64,000 nucleotides of DNA from Ohtaekwangia koreensis (lineage in GTDB: Bacteria; Bacteroidota; Bacteroidia; Cytophagales; Cyclobacteriaceae): the NCBI RefSeq assembly GCF_900167975.1, contig NZ_FUZU01000002.1, positions 379,501-443,500 on the forward strand, read 5' to 3'. Below, piece after piece: positions 15,676 to 24,321 of this stretch. The notes under the pieces are model-generated. The model ran no database searches, was not told where the DNA came from, and saw only the letters and a program-made list of their open reading frames with translations. The position numbers were made by a program, and so were the translations under genes. How positions within the stretch are numbered: position 1 is the first letter of the stretch; each line of letters starts with the position of its first letter.

Positions 15676-16771
15676 ACCAGTTCTGTTGTCCGATCTGCTC
15701 TAATATATAGGTCGTAAGATTTTTCATTTCGTATTCCTCACGTGGTGCATTGCAAAGTATCACAAGTAAAATTTCCTTCTCAGGTATAACAATATAATTC
15801 GTTAAAAATCCTCCCTGACTTCCCGGATGTCCCACCATATGCTTGCCTCCTTGCTCCGTTATAAACCACGACCATCCTATAAAGGGTTGCGCCTCACTAC
15901 TCCAGTTACTGAAACGTTTTATTGTTCGGGCATCATCAATTGTTTCCGGGTTCAGAAATATAGCCTTCCGATGTGCCCGTTCATATAGCACCAGTTCTTC
16001 AACGGAACTCCACACACCTCCGTTGCCGGCTGCAGCAAAAGTCGGCTCTTCACCATAATCATCTTCAATCCATTGCCCATGATTCAGTATATATCCATGC
16101 GAAACCCCTTTATCAGGATGTGGCTCGTTTGTAATCGTGCTCGCTTTCATTCCGGAAGGACGAAAGATATTTTCTTCAACGAACCGTTGCCAGGGCATGC
16201 CGCTTACTTTTTCAACGATCAGCGCCAGGCCATTGAATGCCGGATTTGAATATTCGAAGCGTGATCCTGGCTCAAACTCCAATGCGTCAACCTGAGTTTC
16301 CGGATACCAGTTTTCATAATCTTTTGCCGTGAGATAAAACACAGTATCATCATTCACGTGCCGGTTATCCGGGAGACCGGAAGAGTGAGTAAGCAAATGT
16401 TTGATCTTTACTTTACTGGCAATAGATTTATTCTTAAACTCGGGAAAGTATTTCAGCAAACTGTCCTCTACGGAAAGCCTGCCACGCTCTTGTAAAATAA
16501 GAATAGCATTTGCCACAAAAGTCTTGGAGATGGAACCCAGATTGAAAAGTGTTTTTGGTGTGATCGGTTCCTTCGTAACAAGATCTGCCACGCCATAGCC
16601 CTCCGAAAAAATTATACTATCGCCCTTCATGATAAGAATAGCACCACCGGGTTCGTTAGAAGGAAAATAGGTTGATGCGTACTCATGAATAGCGTCAACG
16701 GTTGGACTATTTTTTTTTGATACACATGAAAACATGAGGAAGCCAATAAATGTTATGTAAATTGTTCGCAT
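15668..16771 (-). CDS. serine beta-lactamase-family lipoprotein (penicillin-binding-protein-like hydrolase)
   Basis: A 367-residue class C beta-lactamase/DD-peptidase-fold protein. The lipobox LMFSC gives Cys16 as the lipidated residue, so it should be membrane-anchored outside the cytoplasm. The catalytic motifs are S80-I-S-K83 and Y174-S-N176, with HPGSQGG as the third element. These proteins are usually esterases, D-aminopeptidases or peptidoglycan-related enzymes rather than antibiotic beta-lactamases. It is the first gene of a two-gene unit with the overlapping alpha/beta hydrolase. Confidence 0.88.
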   Translation of the reverse strand: MRTIYITFIGFLMFSCVSKKNSPTVDAIHEYASTYFPSNEPGGAILIMKGDSIIFSEGYGVADLVTKEPITPKTLFNLGSISKTFVANAILILQERGRLSVEDSLLKYFPEFKNKSIASKVKIKHLLTHSSGLPDNRHVNDDTVFYLTAKDYENWYPETQVDALEFEPGSRFEYSNPAFNGLALIVEKVSGMPWQRFVEENIFRPSGMKASTITNEPHPDKGVSHGYILNHGQWIEDDYGEEPTFAAAGNGGVWSSVEELVLYERAHRKAIFLNPETIDDARTIKRFSNWSSEAQPFIGWSWFITEQGGKHMVGHPGSQGGFLTNYIVIPEKEILLVILCNAPREEYEMKNLTTYILEQIGQQNWYE

Positions 16772-16833
16772 GTCCTAAGCCTTTGAAATGTTGTGAAGGA
16801 AAGATCACCATTTTTTTGGTTACCCGGAAGCCG

Positions 16834-16841
16834 TACCTTTG
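16834..16841 (+). promoter_or_regulatory. -7 promoter element of hemB
   Basis: TACCTTTG matches TAnnTTTG and ends 20 bp before the hemB ATG. A TTTG lies only 15 bp upstream (16815-16818), closer than the usual 19-21, so the -33 element is uncertain. Confidence 0.55.
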
Positions 16842-16861
16842 TCAGCAAAATATAGTTATAG

Positions 16862-17845
16862 ATGTCACAGTTTATTAATTCCCGCAGACCCAGACGAAAC
16901 AGAAAGAGTGAAGCCATCCGTGCTATGGTAGAGGAAAATCGTGTTACGGTTGATGACCTTATTTTTCCAATGTTCCTGTTGGATGGCAAGAATCAAAAAA
17001 TAGAAGTCGGATCGATGCCTGGCATTTTCAGGTTCTCAACCGACTTAATGTTGAAAGAAATAGAGGAATGTCTGAAGTTAGGTATTCGTGCCTTTGACGT
17101 TTTCCCTGCAGTAGAAGATCAGCATAAAGATAAAACCGCTACAAAAAGTTACGATCCAAATTTCTTTTATCTCCGTGCACTTCGTGAAATTAAAAAGCAA
17201 TTTCCGGAAGCCTGTATCATGACCGATATTGCTATGGATCCGTATAGTTCGGATGGGCATGACGGACTTGTAAAAGATGGAAAGATACTGAATGATGAAA
17301 CGCTTGAAATTCTGGGAAAGATGGCGCTCGCACAAGCCGACACAGGCATAGATATACTTGGCCCTTCGGATATGATGGATGGCCGTGTGGGATATCTTCG
17401 TGATGTGCTCGACAAGAATGGTTTTATGGAAGTATCAATCATGAGCTATACTGCTAAATATGCCAGTGGCTTTTATAATCCTTTTCGGGATGCGTTGGAT
17501 TCTGCTCCAAAATTTGGTGACAAGAAAACATACCAGATGAATCCTGCGAACCGGACGGAAGCATTGATCGAGGCACAACTTGACACCGAAGAGGGTGCTG
17601 ACTTTTTAATGGTGAAGCCTGCATTGGCCTACCTGGATATTATACGATTGTTAAAAGATAACTCATCATTGCCCATCGCTGCATATAATGTTAGCGGAGA
17701 GTACTCGATGATAAAAGCTGCGGCATTGAGGGGTTGGCTGGACGGTGAACGCGTGATGAAGGAGACACTATTAAGTATGAAGCGTGCAGGGGCCGATATT
17801 ATATTAACGTATTTCGCTAAAGAATTCGCATCACTTACAAACTAG
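16862..17845 (+). CDS. hemB: delta-aminolevulinic acid dehydratase (porphobilinogen synthase)
   Basis: A 327-residue enzyme joining two 5-aminolevulinate molecules to porphobilinogen in heme synthesis. Schiff-base lysines are K199 (SYTAKYAS) and K252 (MVKPALAY). The metal-site segment 122-134 is DIAMDPYSSDGHD, with Asp instead of the Cys triad of zinc enzymes, so this is the Mg/K-activated type. The N-terminal arm (NSRRPRRNRKSEAIR) mediates octamer assembly in the family. A -7 element lies 20 bp upstream. A sensor kinase gene begins 11 bp after the stop, so the two may be cotranscribed. Confidence 0.96.
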   Translation: MSQFINSRRPRRNRKSEAIRAMVEENRVTVDDLIFPMFLLDGKNQKIEVGSMPGIFRFSTDLMLKEIEECLKLGIRAFDVFPAVEDQHKDKTATKSYDPNFFYLRALREIKKQFPEACIMTDIAMDPYSSDGHDGLVKDGKILNDETLEILGKMALAQADTGIDILGPSDMMDGRVGYLRDVLDKNGFMEVSIMSYTAKYASGFYNPFRDALDSAPKFGDKKTYQMNPANRTEALIEAQLDTEEGADFLMVKPALAYLDIIRLLKDNSSLPIAAYNVSGEYSMIKAAALRGWLDGERVMKETLLSMKRAGADIILTYFAKEFASLTN

Positions 17846-17856
17846 GTATATATAGT

Positions 17857-19851
17857 ATGGGCCACAGGATTTTTTTTATTCTCAGTCTTGTGCTCGCTTC
17901 ATTTCAGGTTTTCCCCCAAACTATTCGTCTGGATGATTCCGGACATTTCGAAGTAAAAGGGAACATCGGTCATTGGCGGGATGCAACCCATAAGCTTACT
18001 CTGGATGATGTAAAAAATATAAAGTTCGATTCTCTTCCGGTCACTAAATCTCCCAACTTCGGCTTCGACCGTGCTACACATTGGTTCAAGCTCAACATTA
18101 CGAATGACTCCAAGAACCAGGACTGGCTCCTGGAGATCGCGTATGCGCCATTGGACATTATTGATTTTTATATACTAACGGATTCTTCCTTAGTACCTGA
18201 ACACAAAGTATCCGGTGACAGGCTTGCCATCAGCACGCGTGATGTGCCACATCGCCATCCTATTTTTTCGTTTAGTATAGCACCCGGGGAATCGCGCACG
18301 ATATACCTGCGCTTAAGCACCATCTCCTCCGTGCAATTGCCGGTTACAATTTGGCGTCCGATTAATTTTTATACCACCGGTTTCAATGTTCAGATTGTAA
18401 ACGGATTTTTTTATGGCGGCATGATTCTGATGTTGCTGTATCAATTGTTCCTCTTTTTCTCGATGCGCGACCGAATCACATTTTACTATGTGCTCACGTT
18501 ATTGTCGATGGTAAATATAGTCGCATTGTTTCAGGGCTATACATTCCGGTATATATATCCTGAACATCCCTGGCTTAATGATATCTTCGCCATGTTTACG
18601 GGGCCCGTGTTTGTTGTGTCTTCCACTTTTTTGACGCGGTCTTTCCTAAATCTCAAAAAATTCAGTCCGCTACTCGACAATCTCATGCTAACCAACATGC
18701 TGATGAATGTACTGACGGGCCTCAGTATGTTTATTTTCTTTCCGCATGTTTCGTATGAGTATCACCATTATTTTATTTTAATCCATTGTATACTGGCATT
18801 AAGCAGTGCAGGGTTTTGTTTTTACAAAAATTATCGTTCAGCGCGGTATTACCTTATCGCATGGGTTACGGTTTTGATAGCAGCCGTTTTCTTCACTATC
18901 AGCAATCTCGGTTTTATACCTGGGTATATGAGTACTAATTATAGCGGGTTGATGATCGGTTCTATTTTCCAAATGCTCTTTATTTCATTTGCGCTCGGTG
19001 ATCGATGGAATATTCTACGGAAGGAAAATCAGCTTGCAAAAGAACTTGAACTTAAACGAGGACAAGAAGAAAATGAACGACTCGAAAGAGAAGTACAATT
19101 ACGCATTGAAGAGATCCAGCAGAAAAATGGAAAGCTGGAAGAAGTTAACCGTGTAAAGGACAAATTATTCTCTGTAGTATCACATGATATAAAAGGCCCA
19201 CTTGGTTCTTTGCAGTTGGCGCTGTCTCTTTTAAAATCAGGTGATGTAAGCAAGGATGAGTTCGAGAATTTAGCGAAGGCACTCGAGGTACGTTTTGTAC
19301 AAACAACAGAATTCATCGAGAATCTTTTACAGTGGGCTACGCTTCAGTTAAAAGGCGAAACGTACGAGCCCAGTTACCTGGATCTGGCAAAAATTGCCGA
19401 GGAAACGATCACGTTACTTGAAGCCGACTATCGCAGAAAAAATATTACTATAAAAAACAATCTGCATCACTCGCTGCAAGCATTTGGCGATTTGAATATG
19501 ATTCGATCCGTGCTTCGTAACCTGCTTACCAATGCTATAAAATTTACAGGTACCGATGGCACTATAACTATAAATGCTATGCGTACAGATCAGCAGGTCA
19601 TTCTTTCCGTTACAGATACAGGTGTTGGTATATCTATAGCTCACCAGCATCGAATGTTTACGCTGGGCAGCGTGACAACACCCGGCACAAAAGAAGAAAA
19701 GGGAACTGGTCTTGGTCTTTTACTCTGTAAAGAATTTGTCGAAAAGAATGGAGGTCGTATCTGGTTTGAAAGTGAGGTCGGAAAAGGAACCACATTCTAT
19801 TTCTCATTACCCGAGAATCAAGGCAGCACAGAATCGGTTGCAAGCGCATAG
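17857..19851 (+). CDS. 7TMR-DISM sensor histidine kinase
   Basis: A 664-residue membrane kinase. A signal peptide (1-21) leads into a periplasmic 7TMR-DISMED2 domain (about 30-170, with HWFKLNITN and IYLRLSTIS). It is followed by seven transmembrane helices (about 185-380), a coiled coil of about 45 residues (KELELKRGQEENERLE), HisKA with the phosphoacceptor H443 (SHDIKGPL), and an ATPase domain with NLLTNAIKF, DTGVGIS and GTGLGL. No receiver is fused. DISMED2 resembles carbohydrate-binding folds, so a glycan-type ligand is possible. It starts 11 bp after hemB. The convergent response regulator belongs with another kinase. Confidence 0.9.
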   Translation: MGHRIFFILSLVLASFQVFPQTIRLDDSGHFEVKGNIGHWRDATHKLTLDDVKNIKFDSLPVTKSPNFGFDRATHWFKLNITNDSKNQDWLLEIAYAPLDIIDFYILTDSSLVPEHKVSGDRLAISTRDVPHRHPIFSFSIAPGESRTIYLRLSTISSVQLPVTIWRPINFYTTGFNVQIVNGFFYGGMILMLLYQLFLFFSMRDRITFYYVLTLLSMVNIVALFQGYTFRYIYPEHPWLNDIFAMFTGPVFVVSSTFLTRSFLNLKKFSPLLDNLMLTNMLMNVLTGLSMFIFFPHVSYEYHHYFILIHCILALSSAGFCFYKNYRSARYYLIAWVTVLIAAVFFTISNLGFIPGYMSTNYSGLMIGSIFQMLFISFALGDRWNILRKENQLAKELELKRGQEENERLEREVQLRIEEIQQKNGKLEEVNRVKDKLFSVVSHDIKGPLGSLQLALSLLKSGDVSKDEFENLAKALEVRFVQTTEFIENLLQWATLQLKGETYEPSYLDLAKIAEETITLLEADYRRKNITIKNNLHHSLQAFGDLNMIRSVLRNLLTNAIKFTGTDGTITINAMRTDQQVILSVTDTGVGISIAHQHRMFTLGSVTTPGTKEEKGTGLGLLLCKEFVEKNGGRIWFESEVGKGTTFYFSLPENQGSTESVASA

Positions 19852-19868
19852 TTATACAGCTCCCTATA

Positions 19869-19882
19869 TATACTATAGTATA
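19869..19882. repeat. 14-bp palindrome over a stop codon at a convergent junction
   Basis: TATACTATAGTATA is a perfect palindrome. It covers the stop codon (19873-19875) of the response regulator and lies 17 bp after the stop of the convergent histidine kinase gene. It resembles the palindrome at 9980-9999, which also marks a convergent junction. Confidence 0.5.
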
Positions 19883-20556
19883 ACCTCGAGTCTGAATCCA
19901 ACTCCATGATAGTTTACGATCTGTACAGCAGGATCTTCTTTCAGGTACTTGCGTAATTTGGAAATAAACACATCCATACTTCGCCCCATAAAGTAATCAT
20001 CATCACCCCAAACCTCTTTAAGGATTTCTTCGCGCTTCAATACGCGATGCCGGTTATAGTATAGCAACTGAAGAACTTCTGCCTCCTTTTGCGTGAGTGT
20101 TTTCTCGATCGAAGAATTTCGTAACGTAAGCGTGGTGTAGTCAAACTCGTAATTGCCTACGTGAAATTTCCGTAATGGTATAGGTGCTTCCTCAGCGCTT
20201 CTTCGTAAGAAAACCTCAATGCGACAGAGAAGTTCTTCAAGACTGAAGGGTTTTGTTATATAGTCATCAGCACCGGTCTGAAAACCCGTGAGCTTATCTT
20301 CCATCATTGCTTTCGCGGTGAGGAAGAGTATAGGTATATTTTTATTTCTGGAGCGAACTGAGCGTGCGAGCGAAAAGCCGTCCTTCTTCGGCAACATTAC
20401 ATCAAAAATACAAAGCTGAAAAACAGAAGTATTAAATGCATTCTCACCGGACTCACCATCCGTGCAAAGCGTAACGTCATAACCTTTCAGACATAGGTTA
20501 TCTTTTATAACAAACCCCAAGCTTGGATCATCCTCTACCAATAAAATTCGTTTCAT
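19873..20556 (-). CDS. OmpR-family response regulator (RprY-like)
   Basis: A 227-residue DNA-binding response regulator. The receiver has acidic residues D9/D10, phospho-acceptor D52 (CIFDVMLPKKDG) and K102 (YITKPFS). The winged-helix output domain (about 130-227) contains LTQKEAEVLQLL and the wing VNYHGVGFRL. The opening MKRILLVEDDPSLGFVIKDN resembles RprY of Bacteroides. It lies 19 bp downstream of its cognate kinase and is clearly cotranscribed with it. The regulon is not visible here. Confidence 0.93.
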   Translation of the reverse strand: MKRILLVEDDPSLGFVIKDNLCLKGYDVTLCTDGESGENAFNTSVFQLCIFDVMLPKKDGFSLARSVRSRNKNIPILFLTAKAMMEDKLTGFQTGADDYITKPFSLEELLCRIEVFLRRSAEEAPIPLRKFHVGNYEFDYTTLTLRNSSIEKTLTQKEAEVLQLLYYNRHRVLKREEILKEVWGDDDYFMGRSMDVFISKLRKYLKEDPAVQIVNYHGVGFRLEVIL

Positions 20557-20575
20557 ATATCAGCAGGTGTTGATT

Positions 20576-21835
20576 TTATACCGGTAAAAAAAATCTAAAC
20601 AAGCTTCCTTTTCCCACTTCGCTCTTCAGCGTAATAGTTCCACCATGTGCTTCTATAATTGTCTTCACATAGCTCAGTCCCAATCCAAATCCTTTTACAT
20701 CGTGTACGTTACCCGTAGGTACGCGATAAAATTTCTGGAATACTCGCTTGTAATTTTCTGCACTGATGCCTATACCATTATCCTGTACCTCCACAATTAC
20801 TCCTTTGGAATGAGATGACGTCTTAATGGTAATTTCCGGTTCGCCCTTGCAATATTTTATAGCATTGTCAAGAAGATTGGCGAGTACGTTGGTGATATGT
20901 AGTTTATCAACCTCGATTCCTATAGAAGCATGATTAAACTCTTCCCTTACCTTACCTCGTTTTTCATGAAGCGCAACGGAAGTATTTCGAATCGCTTCCT
21001 GGATCAGGTGACTTATTTCAACGCTCTCTTTTTTAAGACCCATGTCTTCTTTATCGAGGCGCGCCATTTGAAGTACACGTTCTACTTGCTGCTTTAACCG
21101 GAAGTTTTCTTTTTCAATGATCGTAGTATAGTTCATTAAACGCTCCGGCTGATTTACAATGTTAGGATCCTTCAACACTTCTGCGGAAACTGCGATGGTA
21201 GAAATTGGTGTTTTAAATTCATGCGTCATGTTGTTGATGAAGTCTTTCTGGATTTCCGACAACCGTTTTTGTTTCAAGATGACGAAAAGTGTATACGCAA
21301 AGAATACAATCACCAGCAGCAACACTATAGATGAAAACGACCATATACCCATCTGGTTAATGATATGTGCTTCGCGATTCGGAAATTGCACACCGAAGTA
21401 ATATCCTTGCGTTGACCACTGTGGTAATCTGTTGCTGATGTTCTTTTGTTTTGATTTCAACGGAACATAATTTCCATATACTATCTTTTCATGTGTACAG
21501 TCATATATACCATACTCGAAATCAACTACTATATTTCGTCTCTCAAATTCTGTCTGTAATAAAAATTCAAGCAGGCGGGCATTCAATTGATTATTCACCA
21601 TTACTACGAAGTAGTTGGTGGATAATTGCTTCACAGGATTGTTTGATGGTGGCGGAGTATCATTGATGTCATAGATCTGCTGCGCTACATTATATAGGGC
21701 CGCTGTGACAGTACGTTCGAACTCTGCTTCTTTCAGATCGAAAGCACGCCTTACCCAATATAGCTGTGTTATCGTTATGCCAGTGATGGATAATGTGGCC
21801 AATATTACAATAAGACGGATTGTAGAATTTTTCAC
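20576..21835 (-). CDS. sensor histidine kinase (RprX-like)
   Basis: A 419-residue inner-membrane histidine kinase. I place the start at GTG 21833-21835 (VKNSTIRLIVILATL); an upstream ATG at 21874 would add 13 residues unlike a leader. Two transmembrane helices (about 8-28 and 164-186) bracket a periplasmic sensor of about 135 residues. HisKA carries H205 (MTHEFKTPIS), and the ATPase domain has NLLDNAIKY, DNGIGIS and GFGLGLSYV. The HEFKTP motif and plan resemble RprX, partner of RprY. It is the first gene of the pair; the stimulus is unknown. Confidence 0.9.
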   Translation of the reverse strand: MKNSTIRLIVILATLSITGITITQLYWVRRAFDLKEAEFERTVTAALYNVAQQIYDINDTPPPSNNPVKQLSTNYFVVMVNNQLNARLLEFLLQTEFERRNIVVDFEYGIYDCTHEKIVYGNYVPLKSKQKNISNRLPQWSTQGYYFGVQFPNREAHIINQMGIWSFSSIVLLLVIVFFAYTLFVILKQKRLSEIQKDFINNMTHEFKTPISTIAVSAEVLKDPNIVNQPERLMNYTTIIEKENFRLKQQVERVLQMARLDKEDMGLKKESVEISHLIQEAIRNTSVALHEKRGKVREEFNHASIGIEVDKLHITNVLANLLDNAIKYCKGEPEITIKTSSHSKGVIVEVQDNGIGISAENYKRVFQKFYRVPTGNVHDVKGFGLGLSYVKTIIEAHGGTITLKSEVGKGSLFRFFLPV

Positions 21836-21990
21836 AAGATAAAGGTACGAGTTTGTGCAGTAGCGTGCTGACACTTTAACAAGTTGTTAACAATTTTTAG
21901 GCAATCGTTAACAAGCCATTCTAAAGGCTTTGCGCAGTTTTGTATCGTTCGAACATCAAAATATTTCTAAATCAAAAACCATATACATTT

Positions 21991-22398
21991 ATGAAAAAAG
22001 CAAGTTTAATTATTCTGGGAATCGTATTTGCCTCTGTGGCCATTGCCCAAACATTTGTTTCCAACGAAAGGCCTACTAACGCTTTGCGTGCAGCAGCTTT
22101 CACCTGGATGCAAACTTCCTTTGATTTTGGTAAGATCAAGGTTGGAGTTCCTGTAACACATGAATTTAAATTTACCAACACTGGTGATGCTCCACTTGTT
22201 ATAACATCGGTACAAGCATCTTGCGGCTGCACGGTAGCAGAATATACTAAGGAACCTATTCCTGCAGGTGCACAAGGTTTTGTGAAAGCTACCTATAACG
22301 CTGCAAAAGCTGGTGTATTTACAAAGACAGTTACCATCAACGCGAACACCGAAGAAAGCGCTGTACTACTTTCTATCAAAGGTGAAGTGACAGAATAA
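21991..22398 (+). CDS. DUF1573 domain secreted protein
   Basis: A 135-residue exported protein, starting at ATG 21991 (MKKASLIILGIVF) where the signal peptide begins; it probably cleaves after AIAQ. The mature part is an immunoglobulin-like DUF1573 domain: FDFGKIKVGVPVTHEFKFTNTG, then SCGCTVAEY and EPIPAGAQG. This domain is common in Bacteroidota periplasmic proteins, and its function is not established. It is divergent from the RprX-like kinase (155 bp between starts) and may be part of its regulon, which is inference from position only. A strong bidirectional terminator follows. Confidence 0.88.
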   Translation: MKKASLIILGIVFASVAIAQTFVSNERPTNALRAAAFTWMQTSFDFGKIKVGVPVTHEFKFTNTGDAPLVITSVQASCGCTVAEYTKEPIPAGAQGFVKATYNAAKAGVFTKTVTINANTEESAVLLSIKGEVTE

Positions 22399-22423
22399 TT
22401 TGAAGTATATCTCAAAAAACACA

Positions 22424-22450
22424 AAAGGCCGGAGTATATCTCCGGCCTTT
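22424..22450. terminator. bidirectional terminator between DUF1573 gene and glmS
   Basis: An 11-bp perfect stem AAAGGCCGGAG / CTCCGGCCTTT with a TATAT loop. It lies between two convergent genes and serves both strands, with TTTCTATT and TTTTGTG as respective tails. Confidence 0.9.
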
Positions 22451-22473
22451 CTATTACTATATCTATAGTTTTC

Positions 22474-24309
22474 TTACTCTACTGTTACAGACTTCGCGAG
22501 GTTTCTGGGTTGATCTACATTACATCCGCGCATAACGGCGATGTGATACGAAAGCAACTGTAATGGAATAACGGATACCATCGGCATCAGCGCTTCGTGT
22601 ACGGCTGGCACTTCAATCACAAACTCAGACATTTTAGGAATGAGTTGATCTCCCTCTGTCACTACTGAGATTACGCGACCTTTACGTGCTTTTACTTCCT
22701 GTATATTCGACACAACTTTTTCATATGAGCTGTCGCGTGTCGCTATAAATACCACAGGCATTTCCTCATCAATAAGAGCAATAGGTCCGTGCTTCATTTC
22801 TGCTGCTGGGTAACCCTCTGCATGGATATATGAAATCTCCTTCAGCTTTAATGCCCCTTCCAGTGCTACCGGAAAATTATATCCGCGGCCCAGGTAAATA
22901 AAATTGTGAGCATCTTTAAACGTTGCCGCTATATCCTGGATCTGATCGTTAAGCTGAAGAGCTCTCTCCACTTTTTCCGGTATAGTCTCCATCTCCACCA
23001 GCATTTCATGAAGCTTCTGCTCTGTGATGGTCCCTTTCTTTTGTGCCACCAAAAGTGCAATCATGTTAAGCACGGTTAACTGTGCTGTGAATGCTTTTGT
23101 ACTGGCCACACCAATCTCCGGACCGGCATGTGTATAGGCACCCGCATGTGTAGCACGTGCTATAGATGAACCTACAACATTACAAACACCAAAAATTATA
23201 GCACCTTTTGATTTCGCAAGTTCGATCGCTGCCAGTGTATCTGCAGTTTCCCCTGATTGAGATATAGCGATCACTACATCGCCTTCGCGGATTACAGGAT
23301 TTCTATAACGGAACTCAGAAGCGTATTCTACTTCTACCGGTATACGGCAAAATTCTTCAAAGAAATATTCCGCTACAAGCCCAGCATGCCACGATGTTCC
23401 ACAGGCAACAATCAAAATACGATCGGCGTTAACAAGTTTGTTCACGTACTCGCGTAAGCCTCCCAAGATCAATCTCCCAGTCTGTGAATCAAGCCGTCCT
23501 CTCATACAATCTTTGATGGAGCGAGGCTGTTCAAATATTTCTTTGATCATGAAATGCTCGTAGCCACCTTTCTCTATAGCTTCGAGTTCAAGATCAACGG
23601 TCTGGATATACGGTGTTAACGGAAGGTTCGCTGTATTGGTGATGCTCAGCTTACCATCGCGGATCACAACAATCTCCTGATCGTTCAGGTATATAACTTC
23701 GTTGGTATACTCTACGATCGGTGTTGCATCGGAAGCAAGAAAATATTCACCTCGACCAACACCAACTACTAATGGACTGCCTTTACGTGCTGCCACGAGA
23801 AGATCAGGATCTTCCAGAGACATGATAACGATAGCGTATGCTCCGATCACTTTCGTTAGCGCAAGACGAACTGCTTCTTCCAAAGAGCAATTTTCATTCT
23901 CTTTAATATCTTCTATAAAATGAATGAAAACTTCGGTATCGGTATCGCTTAAAAACGTATGACCCTTTCTTAAAAGATCTTGTTTCAACGCACTATAATT
24001 CTCAATTATACCATTGTGAATGATAGCCAGTTTACCAGATGCAGAATAATGGGGGTGCGCGTTGCAGTCATTAGGCTCTCCGTGAGTAGCCCAACGCGTA
24101 TGGCCTATACCAATGTGACTGTTAAGATTTTTATTTTTTAAATGCGTTTCGAGTTCAGAGACTTTGCCTTTTTTCTTATAGACATTTAAGCCTCCGTTTA
24201 ACAATGCAATACCTGCGCTATCATAGCCGCGATACTCAAGACGCTTTAAACCTTTAATAATTATTTCATGAGCTTGACGTGAGCCCACATAAGCGACAAT
24301 TCCACACAT
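22474..24309 (-). CDS. glmS: glutamine--fructose-6-phosphate aminotransferase (isomerizing)
   Basis: A 611-residue enzyme making glucosamine-6-phosphate, the entry to peptidoglycan and lipid A precursors. The N-terminal glutaminase starts MCGIVAYVG with the nucleophile Cys2 exposed after Met removal, and has GHTRWATHG and HNGIIENY. Two SIS sugar-isomerase domains follow (CGTSWHAG, SQSGETADT), and the C terminus ends LAKSVTVE as in the family. It is the last gene of a run after the short glycogen-synthase-like gene and DUF4270 gene (12 bp gap). No glmS ribozyme is recognisable upstream. Confidence 0.98.
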   Translation of the reverse strand: MCGIVAYVGSRQAHEIIIKGLKRLEYRGYDSAGIALLNGGLNVYKKKGKVSELETHLKNKNLNSHIGIGHTRWATHGEPNDCNAHPHYSASGKLAIIHNGIIENYSALKQDLLRKGHTFLSDTDTEVFIHFIEDIKENENCSLEEAVRLALTKVIGAYAIVIMSLEDPDLLVAARKGSPLVVGVGRGEYFLASDATPIVEYTNEVIYLNDQEIVVIRDGKLSITNTANLPLTPYIQTVDLELEAIEKGGYEHFMIKEIFEQPRSIKDCMRGRLDSQTGRLILGGLREYVNKLVNADRILIVACGTSWHAGLVAEYFFEEFCRIPVEVEYASEFRYRNPVIREGDVVIAISQSGETADTLAAIELAKSKGAIIFGVCNVVGSSIARATHAGAYTHAGPEIGVASTKAFTAQLTVLNMIALLVAQKKGTITEQKLHEMLVEMETIPEKVERALQLNDQIQDIAATFKDAHNFIYLGRGYNFPVALEGALKLKEISYIHAEGYPAAEMKHGPIALIDEEMPVVFIATRDSSYEKVVSNIQEVKARKGRVISVVTEGDQLIPKMSEFVIEVPAVHEALMPMVSVIPLQLLSYHIAVMRGCNVDQPRNLAKSVTVE

Positions 24310-24321
24310 AAGGAGTTTTGT

